Assembly: GCA_963772955.1 (NCBI GenBank)
Contig: CAVYZF010000019.1
Coordinates: 310,001 to 374,000, forward strand
DNA length: 64,000 nt
From: Gp6-AA40 sp963772955
Lineage (GTDB): Bacteria > Acidobacteriota > Vicinamibacteria > Vicinamibacterales > UBA2999
Direction: 5' to 3'
Position numbers and translations under genes: made by a program. The first letter of the stretch is position 1, and the number at the start of each line of letters is the position of its first letter. Below the pieces are notes generated by a model. That model saw nothing but the letters and a program-made list of their open reading frames with translations. It searched no databases and had not been told where the DNA came from. Of this stretch, positions 1 through 8,398 are shown in pieces.

Positions 1-693
1 CCGAACAACAGGGTGTTTCACGACGATTCCTTCTGCGAACGCGACGCCGACGAGCGCACCGAACTGCGCGTCGCGGCTTTCAATCAACTGCGAAAAGCTC
101 GTCGAGGTCAAGCGCGTGGCGACCGCGCCCGACTGCGTTGGACGAAACTGGCTCACAAAGCAGGCCAGCGCCTTCTTCTTCGTCTCGTAATGTTCGCTCA
201 CGTCCACGACGAACGACGGCGGAGCGGCGTCGTTGATGAAGTAGTAACAGACTGACTGAGGCTTCCACGCGTCGCCATCCGCATCGTACTTCCTGAGGCC
301 CGCGCTGAAGATGGCCTCCGTCAGCAGATGGCTCGCAGCCACGTGGTCAGGGTGCCGATCGGACCAGTACGGCACGGCGATGACGCGCGGTTGCGCCTGA
401 CGGACGAGACCTGCGATCGCGCGCATCTGATCCGCGTCTCGTCCGAGAGCCCGATCCGGAAGACGAAGGTTGATCCGCCACGCGGCACCCAGGACGTCGC
501 ACGCAGCGTCGGCTTCCGCAAGCCGCTCGGTCACCGTTCCGTTGCTGCCCATCTCGCCGGCCGTCAGATCGCAGAGCCCCACCTGGTGCCCGAGGGTCAC
601 GTGCTTGGCGACGAGACCGCCGATGCCGATCTCGATGTCGTCCGGATGGGGACCAACGGCCAGCAGATCGACTGGCGAAAGGGATCTCGTCAT
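1..693 (-). CDS. bshB1: PIG-L family deacetylase, BshB1-like (C-terminus cut by window edge)
   Basis: Reading leftwards from ATG at 693, 231 codons are open to the window edge, so only the last few residues of a ~235-240 aa family are missing. Residues 15-21 are PHPDDIE, the first zinc-binding motif of LmbE/PIG-L deacetylases, and HPDH at 114-117 is the third-ligand motif. The stretch DLTAGEMGSNGT (42-53) resembles the BshB1 branch, which deacetylates N-acetylglucosaminyl-malate in bacillithiol synthesis; that substrate is inferred from motif similarity, and a general PIG-L deacetylase is the alternative. The start ATG overlaps the stop of the upstream oxidoreductase (ATGA at 690-693), implying translational coupling. 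Confidence 0.8.
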   Translation of the reverse strand, partial: MTRSLSPVDLLAVGPHPDDIEIGIGGLVAKHVTLGHQVGLCDLTAGEMGSNGTVTERLAEADAACDVLGAAWRINLRLPDRALGRDADQMRAIAGLVRQAQPRVIAVPYWSDRHPDHVAASHLLTEAIFSAGLRKYDADGDAWKPQSVCYYFINDAAPPSFVVDVSEHYETKKKALACFVSQFRPTQSGAVATRLTSTSFSQLIESRDAQFGALVGVAFAEGIVVKHPVVR

Positions 694-1901
694 CGCGTCC
701 AGCCGAAGTCCTCGTCGTATTTGTCGGGATTGCCGCCCGCCGCACGCGCGAGAACGCGCGCCGCGAGAAACGCCCCTGACAGCGAGTCGCCACCCAGAGC
801 AAACAGATGACGCGGGTAGTTGCGATGGGGGCCGATGTACATCAGACCGTCGGCGGTTTCGCCGTACGCACCCTCCCAGCCGTACTCCGGCTGAAGACCC
901 GAGATGGCAGGGTTCATCATCAGCAACTCGTACATCAGCTGACCAGTGCGCTGCACGAGGACCGCATCACGTTTCTTCGCGGGTGGTTCATCCTGGGCGG
1001 CGCCAGTCACGAGCAGCCGGCCGTCACGCGTCCATCGGACCTGATGGCGTGGCGATGCGGTGTCGCTGATCGTCACCTGAGGACCAGCAAGCTGTTTGCG
1101 GATCGCGGCCGGCACCGGTTCAGTCATCGCGAAGTACTGCTCGCGAGGCTTGAAGTGCCGCCGCAACGGTTTGAACTCGCTCGTGGCGGTACCGGTGCAT
1201 ACGATGACGGTTCGCGCCGTGACGAGGCCACCGTCCGTCACAATCTCCACCTGCTTGGCGCTCGCACGAACCTTTGAGACGCGCGATCGCTCGAAGAAGG
1301 TTCCACCGCGCGACCTGGCGGCGGAGGCCAGGCCCAGGCATGCACGATGGGGGTCGAGCGTGAACGAGGCGCCTAGTCGAATCGCTCCGGACGCGTCCAG
1401 CGCTGTCGCCTTGCGCACGTTCGGCGGCACCACCCATTGCGCGTCCAATCCAGCGGCCTCGCGCGCCTCGTACTCACGCCGCAACACTTTCCCGTCGTTG
1501 CGTGATGCGACCTCGATGTAGTCGCACGCCTCCAGGCCACATTGGATCCGGAGACGCCGAATGAGAGCCGCCGCATCGAGTGACGCACGCCGCCAGCCTT
1601 CGAAGATGCGACGCGCCGTGCGAAGACCATGTCGCTCGCTGACGTCGCGAAAAGACGGGCCCGGTTCCGGCAGGAGCAAACCCGCGCCGCGGCCGGCACT
1701 CCCCTGGCCCAGGCGCTCGGCTTCGATCAGGATCGGCTTGAGTCCGGCAACGGCACACGCGTAGGCCGTCGCGCAACCGGTCAACCCGCCGCCGATGATC
1801 GCGACATCAACGGTGAGCTCACCGCGAAGCCGTGGGTGGTCGGGGCGACGCGAACGTGGAAAATTGTCGATCCATGGCGAAATTCCGTAGCGTGTACGCA
1901 T
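690..1901 (-). CDS. FAD-dependent oxidoreductase, DAO family
   Basis: 403 aa. Near the N-terminus VDVAIIGGGLTGCATAYA is a Rossmann dinucleotide-binding motif followed by an acidic residue at the end of strand 2 (LIEAE), typical of D-amino-acid-oxidase-like flavoproteins such as glycine or sarcosine oxidases. The C-terminal YIGPHRNYPRHLFALGGDSLSGAF fits the second FAD contact region of the fold. Substrate cannot be told from sequence; an amine or amino acid is usual for the family. It lies immediately upstream of, and overlaps by 4 nt, the BshB1-like deacetylase gene, so the two are probably co-expressed. No signal peptide is visible, so a cytoplasmic enzyme is expected. Confidence 0.85.
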   Translation of the reverse strand: MRTRYGISPWIDNFPRSRRPDHPRLRGELTVDVAIIGGGLTGCATAYACAVAGLKPILIEAERLGQGSAGRGAGLLLPEPGPSFRDVSERHGLRTARRIFEGWRRASLDAAALIRRLRIQCGLEACDYIEVASRNDGKVLRREYEAREAAGLDAQWVVPPNVRKATALDASGAIRLGASFTLDPHRACLGLASAARSRGGTFFERSRVSKVRASAKQVEIVTDGGLVTARTVIVCTGTATSEFKPLRRHFKPREQYFAMTEPVPAAIRKQLAGPQVTISDTASPRHQVRWTRDGRLLVTGAAQDEPPAKKRDAVLVQRTGQLMYELLMMNPAISGLQPEYGWEGAYGETADGLMYIGPHRNYPRHLFALGGDSLSGAFLAARVLARAAGGNPDKYDEDFGWTR

Positions 1902-2167
1902 CAGGCGTCAACCCGTGAGACTCCAAAGAACTGTGCACGTGCGGCAGAAAGCCGGGCGAAGATACCAACCAGGCATACGCACGGCCATGCCCCTGCCAGA
2001 TTCTGGATCATCTTACTCATTGAACTCGCTTGTGTTCGGTGGCATTGCCCGCGACCGGCCGGCTGCAACCGTCGCTTCCATCACCTCGACGGATGCCGAG
2101 GCCGCCAACACAAGCGAGCTGTGGAGTGGTACAGCGGTCTGGGCCCATAATCGCCATAATCATCATC

Positions 2168-4615
2168 ATGCGTCGTCGACTGTGGATAGTAGGGCTCGCG
2201 ATCGCGATCTTGCTGGCCATGGGCGCAGCCGCGGCCGTCGTGTGGGCGCGGGCAGAGTTGCGAGGCAGCCTGGCGACGCTTGCGGGCAAGCTTCGACTCG
2301 AAGGGCTCTCGGCGTCAGTCGTCGTCACGCGCGACGCCCTCGGCATCCCGACGATCAGGGGCGCTTCCCGCCTGGACGTCGCACGCGCCATCGGCTTCCT
2401 GCACGCGCAGGATCGCTTCTTCCAGATGGATCTCGCGCGACGGCGAGCGGCTGGCGAACTATCTGCGTTGGTCGGGCCACGCGCGCTCACCGCCGATCGC
2501 GGTATTCGCATCCATCGCTTCCGGGCGGAAGCGCAGCGCGCACTCACCACGATGGATCCGGAATGGCACGCCATTGTCGAGGCCTACACGTCCGGGGTGA
2601 ACAGCGGCTTGAGTCAATTGCGCAAGCGTCCGTTCGAGTACACGGTGTTTGGGCAGGAGCCTCGCAAGTGGCTCGCCGAGGACACGGTGCTCGTCGTCCT
2701 CTCGATGTTCATTACGCTGCAGGATCCCGATGGCTTGTACGAGGCCACGCTGGGGACGATGCACGACGTGCTCCCGGAGGTGATGGCGAACTTCCTCGCA
2801 CCGATAGGCACCGAGTGGGACTCGCCGATCGTCGGGAGCGCACACGAGGTGCCCCCAATTCCTGGGCCTGATGTCTACGACCTGCGGTCGCGTCGCACCG
2901 GCAAGCGCCCACCGAGGCCTGAGGACCCTGAGAACTCGACACCCAGTGCCCGCCCGATCGAGCAGGATGCACGCGGAATCGGGCATTGGGAGTTGGGAAG
3001 TGACAGAGACGAATCGATAGGAAGCAACAACTGGGCGATCTCTGGCCGACTCACCAACGACGGGCGCGCCCTGCTCGCGAACGACATGCACCTGACCGTG
3101 CGAGTGCCCAACACGTGGTATCGCGCGTCGCTCGAGTGGCCGGACGGACGCAACGCGCGGCCGCATCGCCTGATTGGCGTCACGCTTCCTGGTGTTCCTG
3201 CGGTCGTTGTCGGCAGCAACACACACGTCGCGTGGGGCTTCACCAACTCGCAAGGCGACTGGAGCGACATCGTCCTGCTCGAGATCGATCCGACCGATTC
3301 GAATCGCTATCGGACGCCCGATGGCTGGCGGTCCTTCGAGCGCTACGAGGAAACGATTGAAATCGCGGGCCAGGAGCCCCGAAAAGAGTCCGTGCGATGG
3401 ACGATCTGGGGGCCGGTCATGCCGCCGGATCACAAAGGGCGCCTCCGTGCGTTTCGCTGGAGCGCGCACGACGTCGACCGTCTGAGCGGTTCGATCACGG
3501 CCCTCGAGTCGGCGCACACGGTTGAGGAAGCCTTCGGCGCGGTCAACGGCCTCGGCACACCCGGCCAGAACTTCGTCGTCGCGGATGACAAGGGGCAAAT
3601 CGGCTGGACGATCTACGGTTCGATCGCGCGACGAGTCGGATTCGACGGCCGCATTCCCACGTCGTGGGCGAACGGCACGCGTGGCTGGAGCGGCTGGCTC
3701 AATCGCGACGAGTATCCGCGCGTCGTCAACCCGGAGAGTGGCCGCATCTGGACGGCCAACGCGCGCGTCGTCGATGGCGACATGCTGGCGAGAATCGGCG
3801 ACGGGAACTACGAAGTCGGGTCGCGGGCGCGCATCATCCGCGAGCGTCTCGAGAGCCAGGATCGATTTACCGCCGCAGATCTCCTGAGCATTCAGCTCGA
3901 CACGAGCGCGGAGTTTCTGACGCGGTGGCGCAGCCTGCTGCTCCAGGAACTGAAGACAGTGACCGACCAGCCTCGCATCCGTCTGCGCGAGATCGTCGAG
4001 CGCGACTGGGACGGACAGGCGTCGCCGGGATCGGCGGGATACCGCCTCACGCGCATGTTCCGAGAAGAAGTCTCCGACGAAGTCATCGCGTTCCTGCTGA
4101 TCGAGTGCGACGAGGCAGACGCAACGTTCGACTACCGCAACGTACGTCGGCGTGAAGGACCGATCTGGAAACTCGTGTCGGAGAAACCGCTGCACCTGCT
4201 CGACCCCCAGTACGCGAGCTGGGATGCGCTGATCCTGCAAGCGGCCACAGACGTCGTCGTCCGCGCTGAGCGCGAGGGCGGACTGGAAGAGCCGTGGTCG
4301 ACGTGGAATGTCACGACCTACCGGCATCCACTTTCAACGGGCCTGCCGGTCCTCGGCAGATGGCTCGACATGCCACGGCAGACGTTGCCGGGTGACCTCT
4401 ACACACCCAACATGCACTGGAATGCGAATGCCTCGTCCGAGCGCATGATCGTCTCGCCCGGCCACGAGAGCGAAGGCATCATGCACATGCCGACGGGGCA
4501 GAGCGGCCATCCGCTCTCGCCCTTTTACGCGAACTCTCACCCGGCCTGGGTCAACGGCGATGCGACGCCGTTCCTGCCAGGGCCGGCGATGTACACCCTG
4601 ACGCTGACGCCATAG
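2168..4615 (+). CDS. Penicillin acylase family (S45) N-terminal nucleophile hydrolase
   Basis: Start set at ATG 2168 because it begins an uncleaved-type signal/membrane segment (MRRRLWIVGLAIAILLAMG); the frame is open to 2030 but that part is not protein-like. 815 aa, close to the usual ~800 for penicillin/cephalosporin/AHL acylases. The alpha-chain has the conserved IPTIRG...GFLHAQDRFFQMDL region. The autocatalytic nucleophile is Ser286 in GSNNWAISG, which becomes residue 1 of the beta chain after spacer removal. Such enzymes hydrolyse amide bonds of acylated small molecules in the periplasm; here the substrate is unknown. A two-unit heptad repeat (2986-2999) falls in the spacer just before Ser286. 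The 3' end faces the next gene across a perfect 21-bp palindrome. Confidence 0.92.
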   Translation: MRRRLWIVGLAIAILLAMGAAAAVVWARAELRGSLATLAGKLRLEGLSASVVVTRDALGIPTIRGASRLDVARAIGFLHAQDRFFQMDLARRRAAGELSALVGPRALTADRGIRIHRFRAEAQRALTTMDPEWHAIVEAYTSGVNSGLSQLRKRPFEYTVFGQEPRKWLAEDTVLVVLSMFITLQDPDGLYEATLGTMHDVLPEVMANFLAPIGTEWDSPIVGSAHEVPPIPGPDVYDLRSRRTGKRPPRPEDPENSTPSARPIEQDARGIGHWELGSDRDESIGSNNWAISGRLTNDGRALLANDMHLTVRVPNTWYRASLEWPDGRNARPHRLIGVTLPGVPAVVVGSNTHVAWGFTNSQGDWSDIVLLEIDPTDSNRYRTPDGWRSFERYEETIEIAGQEPRKESVRWTIWGPVMPPDHKGRLRAFRWSAHDVDRLSGSITALESAHTVEEAFGAVNGLGTPGQNFVVADDKGQIGWTIYGSIARRVGFDGRIPTSWANGTRGWSGWLNRDEYPRVVNPESGRIWTANARVVDGDMLARIGDGNYEVGSRARIIRERLESQDRFTAADLLSIQLDTSAEFLTRWRSLLLQELKTVTDQPRIRLREIVERDWDGQASPGSAGYRLTRMFREEVSDEVIAFLLIECDEADATFDYRNVRRREGPIWKLVSEKPLHLLDPQYASWDALILQAATDVVVRAEREGGLEEPWSTWNVTTYRHPLSTGLPVLGRWLDMPRQTLPGDLYTPNMHWNANASSERMIVSPGHESEGIMHMPTGQSGHPLSPFYANSHPAWVNGDATPFLPGPAMYTLTLTP
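2986..2999 (+). repeat. Heptad repeat tract, 2 units (TTGGGAG-type)
   Basis: Two adjacent 7-mers TTGGGAG and TTGGGAA lie in the penicillin acylase gene and encode part of the spacer peptide removed during maturation. The same word recurs in the signal-peptide region of the second M16 gene at 29507-29520. Confidence 0.55.
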
Positions 4616-4624
4616 CGCAGAAAC

Positions 4625-4645
4625 GTGAAGGGTCAGACCCTTCAC
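4625..4645. terminator. Perfect 21-bp palindrome between convergent genes (copy 1)
   Basis: Arms GTGAAGGGTC and GACCCTTCAC flank a single central A. It sits 9 bp past the stop of the penicillin acylase gene and 12 bp before the 3' end of the opposing gene. An identical copy lies at 15569-15589, again between convergent genes. There is no T-run, so it may be a bidirectional RNA hairpin terminator or a REP-like mobile palindrome. Confidence 0.7.
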
Positions 4646-4657
4646 AACTCTTCACAA

Positions 4658-5188
4658 CTACCGGTTGCCTCGGAGGTTGAAGCCGGTGAGCATGCTGATG
4701 CGTGTGCCCGCCTTCGAGGGAACGACCGCAAACGTCATCGGCACGTTGAGCGCGCCAGAACGGAACGTCACGCCGGCGGCAAGCGTCAGCGCCACGCCCA
4801 CTGGAGTGACGTTCGGACCGATTCCGAATTCCGCCCCATTGGCGGTTCGAAGCCCGACCAGCCAGTTCAGGCTTGGCAGCGCCACGCCCTGCTCGAGGCC
4901 GCCGACGAGGAACACGAATTCGTGCAGGGCGGCGATCCCGGTTCCCTTGCTGTAGAACTCCTTCTCGAATTGCCACCCGAACTGCGTGATGTTTGAACCC
5001 ACCTCGATCGACCGTTCCCGCAGCTTCTCCACGACGCCGTCACTGAGGGCCGTGACGCCAAAACGCGGGCCGGAGAGGCTGACGGTCTTGAGGCGCGGCG
5101 GCGGAATCGTCACGTCAGAGGACGACGTCTGTGCACCCACAGGCAGGGCGATTGTTGTGAACAGCAGCATCAAAACAGCAGCGCGCAT
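4658..5188 (-). CDS. Secreted protein of unknown function, possible small outer-membrane barrel
   Basis: Start chosen at 5188 because GGAGG lies 5 bp upstream and the protein then opens with a signal peptide (MRAAVLMLLFTTIALPVGAQ). 176 aa. The mature part alternates polar and hydrophobic residues with many Gly/Asn/Phe turns (FGWQFEKEF, GLRTANGAEFGIGPNVTPVGVALTLAAGVTFRSG), which fits a small outer-membrane beta-barrel; no named family is recognised. An alternative ATG at 5209 would add seven residues before the signal peptide. It is convergent with the penicillin acylase gene; the upstream TPR regulator gene is transcribed in the same direction and ends 76 bp before it. Confidence 0.7.
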   Translation of the reverse strand: MRAAVLMLLFTTIALPVGAQTSSSDVTIPPPRLKTVSLSGPRFGVTALSDGVVEKLRERSIEVGSNITQFGWQFEKEFYSKGTGIAALHEFVFLVGGLEQGVALPSLNWLVGLRTANGAEFGIGPNVTPVGVALTLAAGVTFRSGALNVPMTFAVVPSKAGTRISMLTGFNLRGNR

Positions 5189-5264
5189 AGGCACCTCCAT
5201 TACGGTCATGGTGGAGGGTCAGTGCGACTGATGTCTTGATCGTGCGGCTGAAAAGTTCTGAACG

Positions 5265-6695
5265 CTACGCCGCGCGAGCACGAAGACGTGCCAGCGCGGG
5301 CGCCCAGATGTCGGGATGCGAAGAGACCTGCAGCATCGGCTCCACGGGCAGGAGCCAACCTGCGTTGCCGGGTTGGGCTGCGGCCAGTGCCTGGTCGACG
5401 ATCGTTGCGGCGGCGGAGTGGTTGCCGGCAGATGCGAGCGCGATCGCCTGTCCGATTGCTCCGTCAACTGAGGCCGGGCGCGCGGCCTGCATGGCCGCCG
5501 CGTCTGATGCTCCGACCGCCACGAGCCCGAGTTTCGCCAACGGATGCACGGCAATGCGAGCCACGGCCTCACGAAAGGCCGCCGCTGCGCCTTCACGATC
5601 GCCCTGCTGAATCCGCAGCGCGCCGATCGCGTACCACGTATTCGCGCAACACTCACGTCCGTACAGATGCCCGTCGCGTTCGGACGCCAGCTCGTGCTCG
5701 AAGGCTGCGAACGCGTCGTCGTTGTCTCCGCGTGCGAGACAGATGAGACCGCGCAACCAGTGAAGGGCAACGGCACTGAACCTCGACCTCCCCACAGGCT
5801 GATTGAGCTGACTCGCGATCCCGAGGACCAGCTGGCGATCGGCCTCGCTGAGCGCGTGTCGCGCAACGTGGACCGTGGCGATCAACCAGTGCGCAAGCGG
5901 AAAGCCTGGCAGCAACGCGAGCGTGCGGTGCGCTGCTCGCAGCCGCTCTTCACCCCACCCGACGTACGCCAGCCGAAAGTGGTGCCGCCAGTTATCAGGC
6001 TCGAGCGTCACGGCGCGCCGCGACGCAGCGAGCGCATCGACAGACTGACCGGTGCGATCGAGTACGAACCCGAGCGTCGCCCAGGCCTCGCCGTAATCGG
6101 GAGCCAGTTGACAGGCCTCGCGCGAATGCCGCGTCGCCTGTTCGAGCGACGCGACGTCCGGCCTCTCGTCCGCGCGCGTCATCTCGAACTGCATGACGCA
6201 GGCATTGGCCAGTCCGATGTGCGCGGGCGCGTGATCCCCGGCATGTTCGAGGACACCCTCGAACACACGACGGGCGCGCACGATCTGATCGCGCTCGAGC
6301 GACTCGAGCGCGGCTCGCCCTTCGATCCACGCGCGATGCGGTGCCAGTAGCTCTTCGAGCGCGCTGGCGCTGGCGCGCGCGGCGACCTTCGTCACGCTGC
6401 CAGCAAAGCGATATCCCTGGCGCGGAACGGTCTGGATGTACGGTTGCCCATCCGGTCCGGCTCCAAGGGCACGGCGCAGGGCCGACACCGCCTGCTCGAG
6501 GCTGTTGTCCGTCACGGCCACGTCCTGCCAGACGGCCTCGATCAGCGCGTCTTTCGAGACGATCGTTTCGCGTCGAGCCAGGAGCTCGAGAAGAACGGCG
6601 AGGTGGCGCTCCGGAATCGTCAGCAATTCGCCGTCCCGCGTCACCCGGCGGGCTTCGGCGTCAACGACGATGCCACCAAAAGAGTAGCGAGGCAC
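5265..6695 (-). CDS. OmpR/CadC-type winged-helix regulator with TPR domain
   Basis: Residues ~1-100 form an OmpR-family winged helix (ending YIQTVPRQGYRFAGSV, the typical last strand). The remaining ~375 residues are helical tetratricopeptide-like repeats (for example AWATLGFVLDRTGQSVDALAASRRAVTLEPDN). There is no receiver domain and no membrane segment, so this is a cytosolic CadC/SARP-like architecture that is abundant in Acidobacteriota. The first convincing start is GTG 6695, just before the wing's first strand; GGAGGA lies about 17 bp upstream, so a start a few codons earlier is possible. It is divergent from the NHL-protein gene at 6739 and is the obvious candidate regulator of it (inference). 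Confidence 0.85.
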   Translation of the reverse strand: MPRYSFGGIVVDAEARRVTRDGELLTIPERHLAVLLELLARRETIVSKDALIEAVWQDVAVTDNSLEQAVSALRRALGAGPDGQPYIQTVPRQGYRFAGSVTKVAARASASALEELLAPHRAWIEGRAALESLERDQIVRARRVFEGVLEHAGDHAPAHIGLANACVMQFEMTRADERPDVASLEQATRHSREACQLAPDYGEAWATLGFVLDRTGQSVDALAASRRAVTLEPDNWRHHFRLAYVGWGEERLRAAHRTLALLPGFPLAHWLIATVHVARHALSEADRQLVLGIASQLNQPVGRSRFSAVALHWLRGLICLARGDNDDAFAAFEHELASERDGHLYGRECCANTWYAIGALRIQQGDREGAAAAFREAVARIAVHPLAKLGLVAVGASDAAAMQAARPASVDGAIGQAIALASAGNHSAAATIVDQALAAAQPGNAGWLLPVEPMLQVSSHPDIWAPALARLRARAA

Positions 6696-6738
6696 GGCGG
6701 TCTTCGAGAGTATCCTCCACCAGTCTGAGGAGTGAGCT

Positions 6739-7866
6739 ATGGCAAGGTCAAAGGTTAAAGGGCAAAGGTCAAAGGTTGGGTTCGCAGCGATCGTCGCGGC
6801 GGCGGCACTCCAGTGGTTCATCGGATCGCCTCTGGTCGCACAGAGCTCTCAGTCGCGGAGCCTGCCGATCTTCGAGGTCGATCCAGCCTGGCCAAAGGTT
6901 CCTGAGAAGTGGAAGCTCGGCGACTCCTCGAGCTTTGCGATCGACGCGCAGGACAACGTCTGGCTCCTCCATCGTCCGCGCACACTTCCGCCGGAGCAGG
7001 CGTCGATGGCCGCGCCGCCGGTGATGGTGTTCGACTCGTCGGGCAAGTTCATCAAGGCGTGGGGCGGTGCCGGCAATGGATACGAATGGCCCGAGCGCGA
7101 GCACGGTATTCACATCGATGCGAAGGGCTTCGTCTGGCTCGGCGGAAACAATTGCCCGACCAACGGCATTCGCGGTCTCAAACCCGTCGCCGACGATCAG
7201 CTGTTGAAGTTCTCGCCTGACGGCAAGCTGGTCATGCAGGTCGGAAAGAGCAACCAGAGCAAGGGAAACGCCGACACGAAGAATCTGCATCGCCCCGCGG
7301 ATGCGTTCGTGCACGCGCCAACCAACGAAGTGTTCGTTGCTGATGGCTACGGCAACCATCGCGTCATCGTGCTGGATGCAGATACAGGCGCATTCAAGAG
7401 AATGTGGGGAGCCTTTGGCGATCGTCCGATGGACGATGACCATTGCGAGGTTGTCACGCCAAAGACGGTCGAGGATCCCGGCCCGCGCAACTTCAGCATC
7501 GTTCACGCGCTTCGCGTCGCACGCGATGGGACCGTCTACGTCGCCGATCGTGAAAACCGCCGCGTTCAGTCGTTTACCAAAGATGGCAAGTTCATCAAAC
7601 AGCTGGTCAAGGCCGACACGCAGTTCGCGAGAAACGTCGCGTTATCGCCCGATCGTGAGCAACAGTTTCTCTACGTCGGCAACGGCGACGATATCTCGGT
7701 CGTCGATCGCAAAACGCTGACGATCATCGGCGCGATCAAGCCGGCGGGACTCAAGAACGCGGGACATCAGATCGCCACCGACTCGAAGGGCAATCTCTAT
7801 CTGGCGCAGACGACGATGGGGCTGCAGAAGCTGACGTTCAAAGGGATGACGTCTGGCAGCAAGTAA
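6739..7866 (+). CDS. Secreted NHL-repeat six-bladed beta-propeller
   Basis: 375 aa, ATG preceded by GAGGAG. The first ~14 residues (MARSKVKGQRSKV) are encoded by a heptad repeat and precede a conventional hydrophobic export signal ending near SPLVAQ. The body carries NHL blades: DAQDNVWLLHRP, HIDAKGFVWLGGN, DAFVHAPTNEVFVADGYGNHRVIVLD, RVARDGTVYVADRENRRVQSF and TDSKGNLYLAQT. NHL propellers of this peptidyl-glycine-lyase-like class are often extracytoplasmic binding scaffolds; no catalytic assignment is safe. A paralogous propeller forms the second half of the ThuA fusion at 15591-17429. Confidence 0.85.
   Translation: MARSKVKGQRSKVGFAAIVAAAALQWFIGSPLVAQSSQSRSLPIFEVDPAWPKVPEKWKLGDSSSFAIDAQDNVWLLHRPRTLPPEQASMAAPPVMVFDSSGKFIKAWGGAGNGYEWPEREHGIHIDAKGFVWLGGNNCPTNGIRGLKPVADDQLLKFSPDGKLVMQVGKSNQSKGNADTKNLHRPADAFVHAPTNEVFVADGYGNHRVIVLDADTGAFKRMWGAFGDRPMDDDHCEVVTPKTVEDPGPRNFSIVHALRVARDGTVYVADRENRRVQSFTKDGKFIKQLVKADTQFARNVALSPDREQQFLYVGNGDDISVVDRKTLTIIGAIKPAGLKNAGHQIATDSKGNLYLAQTTMGLQKLTFKGMTSGSK
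6744..6778 (+). repeat. Heptad repeat tract, 5 units (AAGGTCA-type)
   Basis: Five contiguous 7-mers begin at 6744, 6751, 6758, 6765 and 6772 with consensus AAGGTCA. The tract is translated as the leader RSKVKGQRSKV of the NHL protein. The reverse complement of the same word forms the tract at 21001-21035. Confidence 0.9.
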
Positions 7867-7912
7867 GACACCGCGGGAACTGCCCCCGCTTCGCGACCGG
7901 ATTCGGCCTGGA

Positions 7913-8398
7913 TTGCGCGTGCTCTTCGTCGGGATCAATCCCGGCGTGCGCTCGGCGCTAACAGGGCACCACTTCGCCGGCTTCTCGAATCGATTCTGGA
8001 AGCTGCTCTCTCAATCGCGTCTCGTTCCCGAACTCGTAACGTACGTGGACGATGACCGGTTGCCTGAGTGGGGCTTCGGCATCACGAACGTCGTCGCGCG
8101 AGCGACGCCTGGGATCGACGAGCTGAAGCCCGAGGAGTATGCGGCCGGACGACTGCGTCTTCGCGCGAAGGTGCGCCGCTATCGTCCTGAGATCGTTGCC
8201 TTCGTCGGCATCACCGTGTATCGCGCGATGTATCCCGAGCGTCGTGGACCGGTAGCAATGGGACTGCAGAAGGAACGGCTGGGAAAGACCGCTATCTTCG
8301 TGCTGCCGAACCCGAGTGGCAGGAACGCGAACTACTCGTATGACGAGATGCTCCGGGCGTACCGAGCGCTCACTCGTTTGCTACGACACCATCAATGA
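7913..8398 (+). CDS. mug: G/U(T) mismatch-specific uracil/thymine DNA glycosylase (MUG/TDG family)
   Basis: 161 aa from TTG 7913. VGINPG is the family's active-site loop with the catalytic Asn, and LPNPSGRNANY near the C-terminus is the second conserved motif. The enzyme excises uracil or thymine from mismatches in base-excision repair. The true N-terminus is probably longer: the same frame is open back to 7850 and encodes TPRELPPLRDRIRPGLRVLF, which resembles the start of homologues, but only non-ATG codons (for example CTG 7853 or 7880) are available. The 3' end overlaps the kinase gene's 3' end by 18 bp in convergent orientation. Confidence 0.85.
   Translation: MRVLFVGINPGVRSALTGHHFAGFSNRFWKLLSQSRLVPELVTYVDDDRLPEWGFGITNVVARATPGIDELKPEEYAAGRLRLRAKVRRYRPEIVAFVGITVYRAMYPERRGPVAMGLQKERLGKTAIFVLPNPSGRNANYSYDEMLRAYRALTRLLRHHQ

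Noticed and set aside
2130..2170. CATAAT/CATCAT run upstream of penicillin acylase as a heptad tract
   Set aside because: Period is 3 or 9, not 7.
2459..4327. 622-codon open frame on the minus strand
   Set aside because: Antisense shadow of the penicillin acylase gene; Arg/Asp/Val-rich, no motif and no ribosome site. High-GC codon bias opens such frames.
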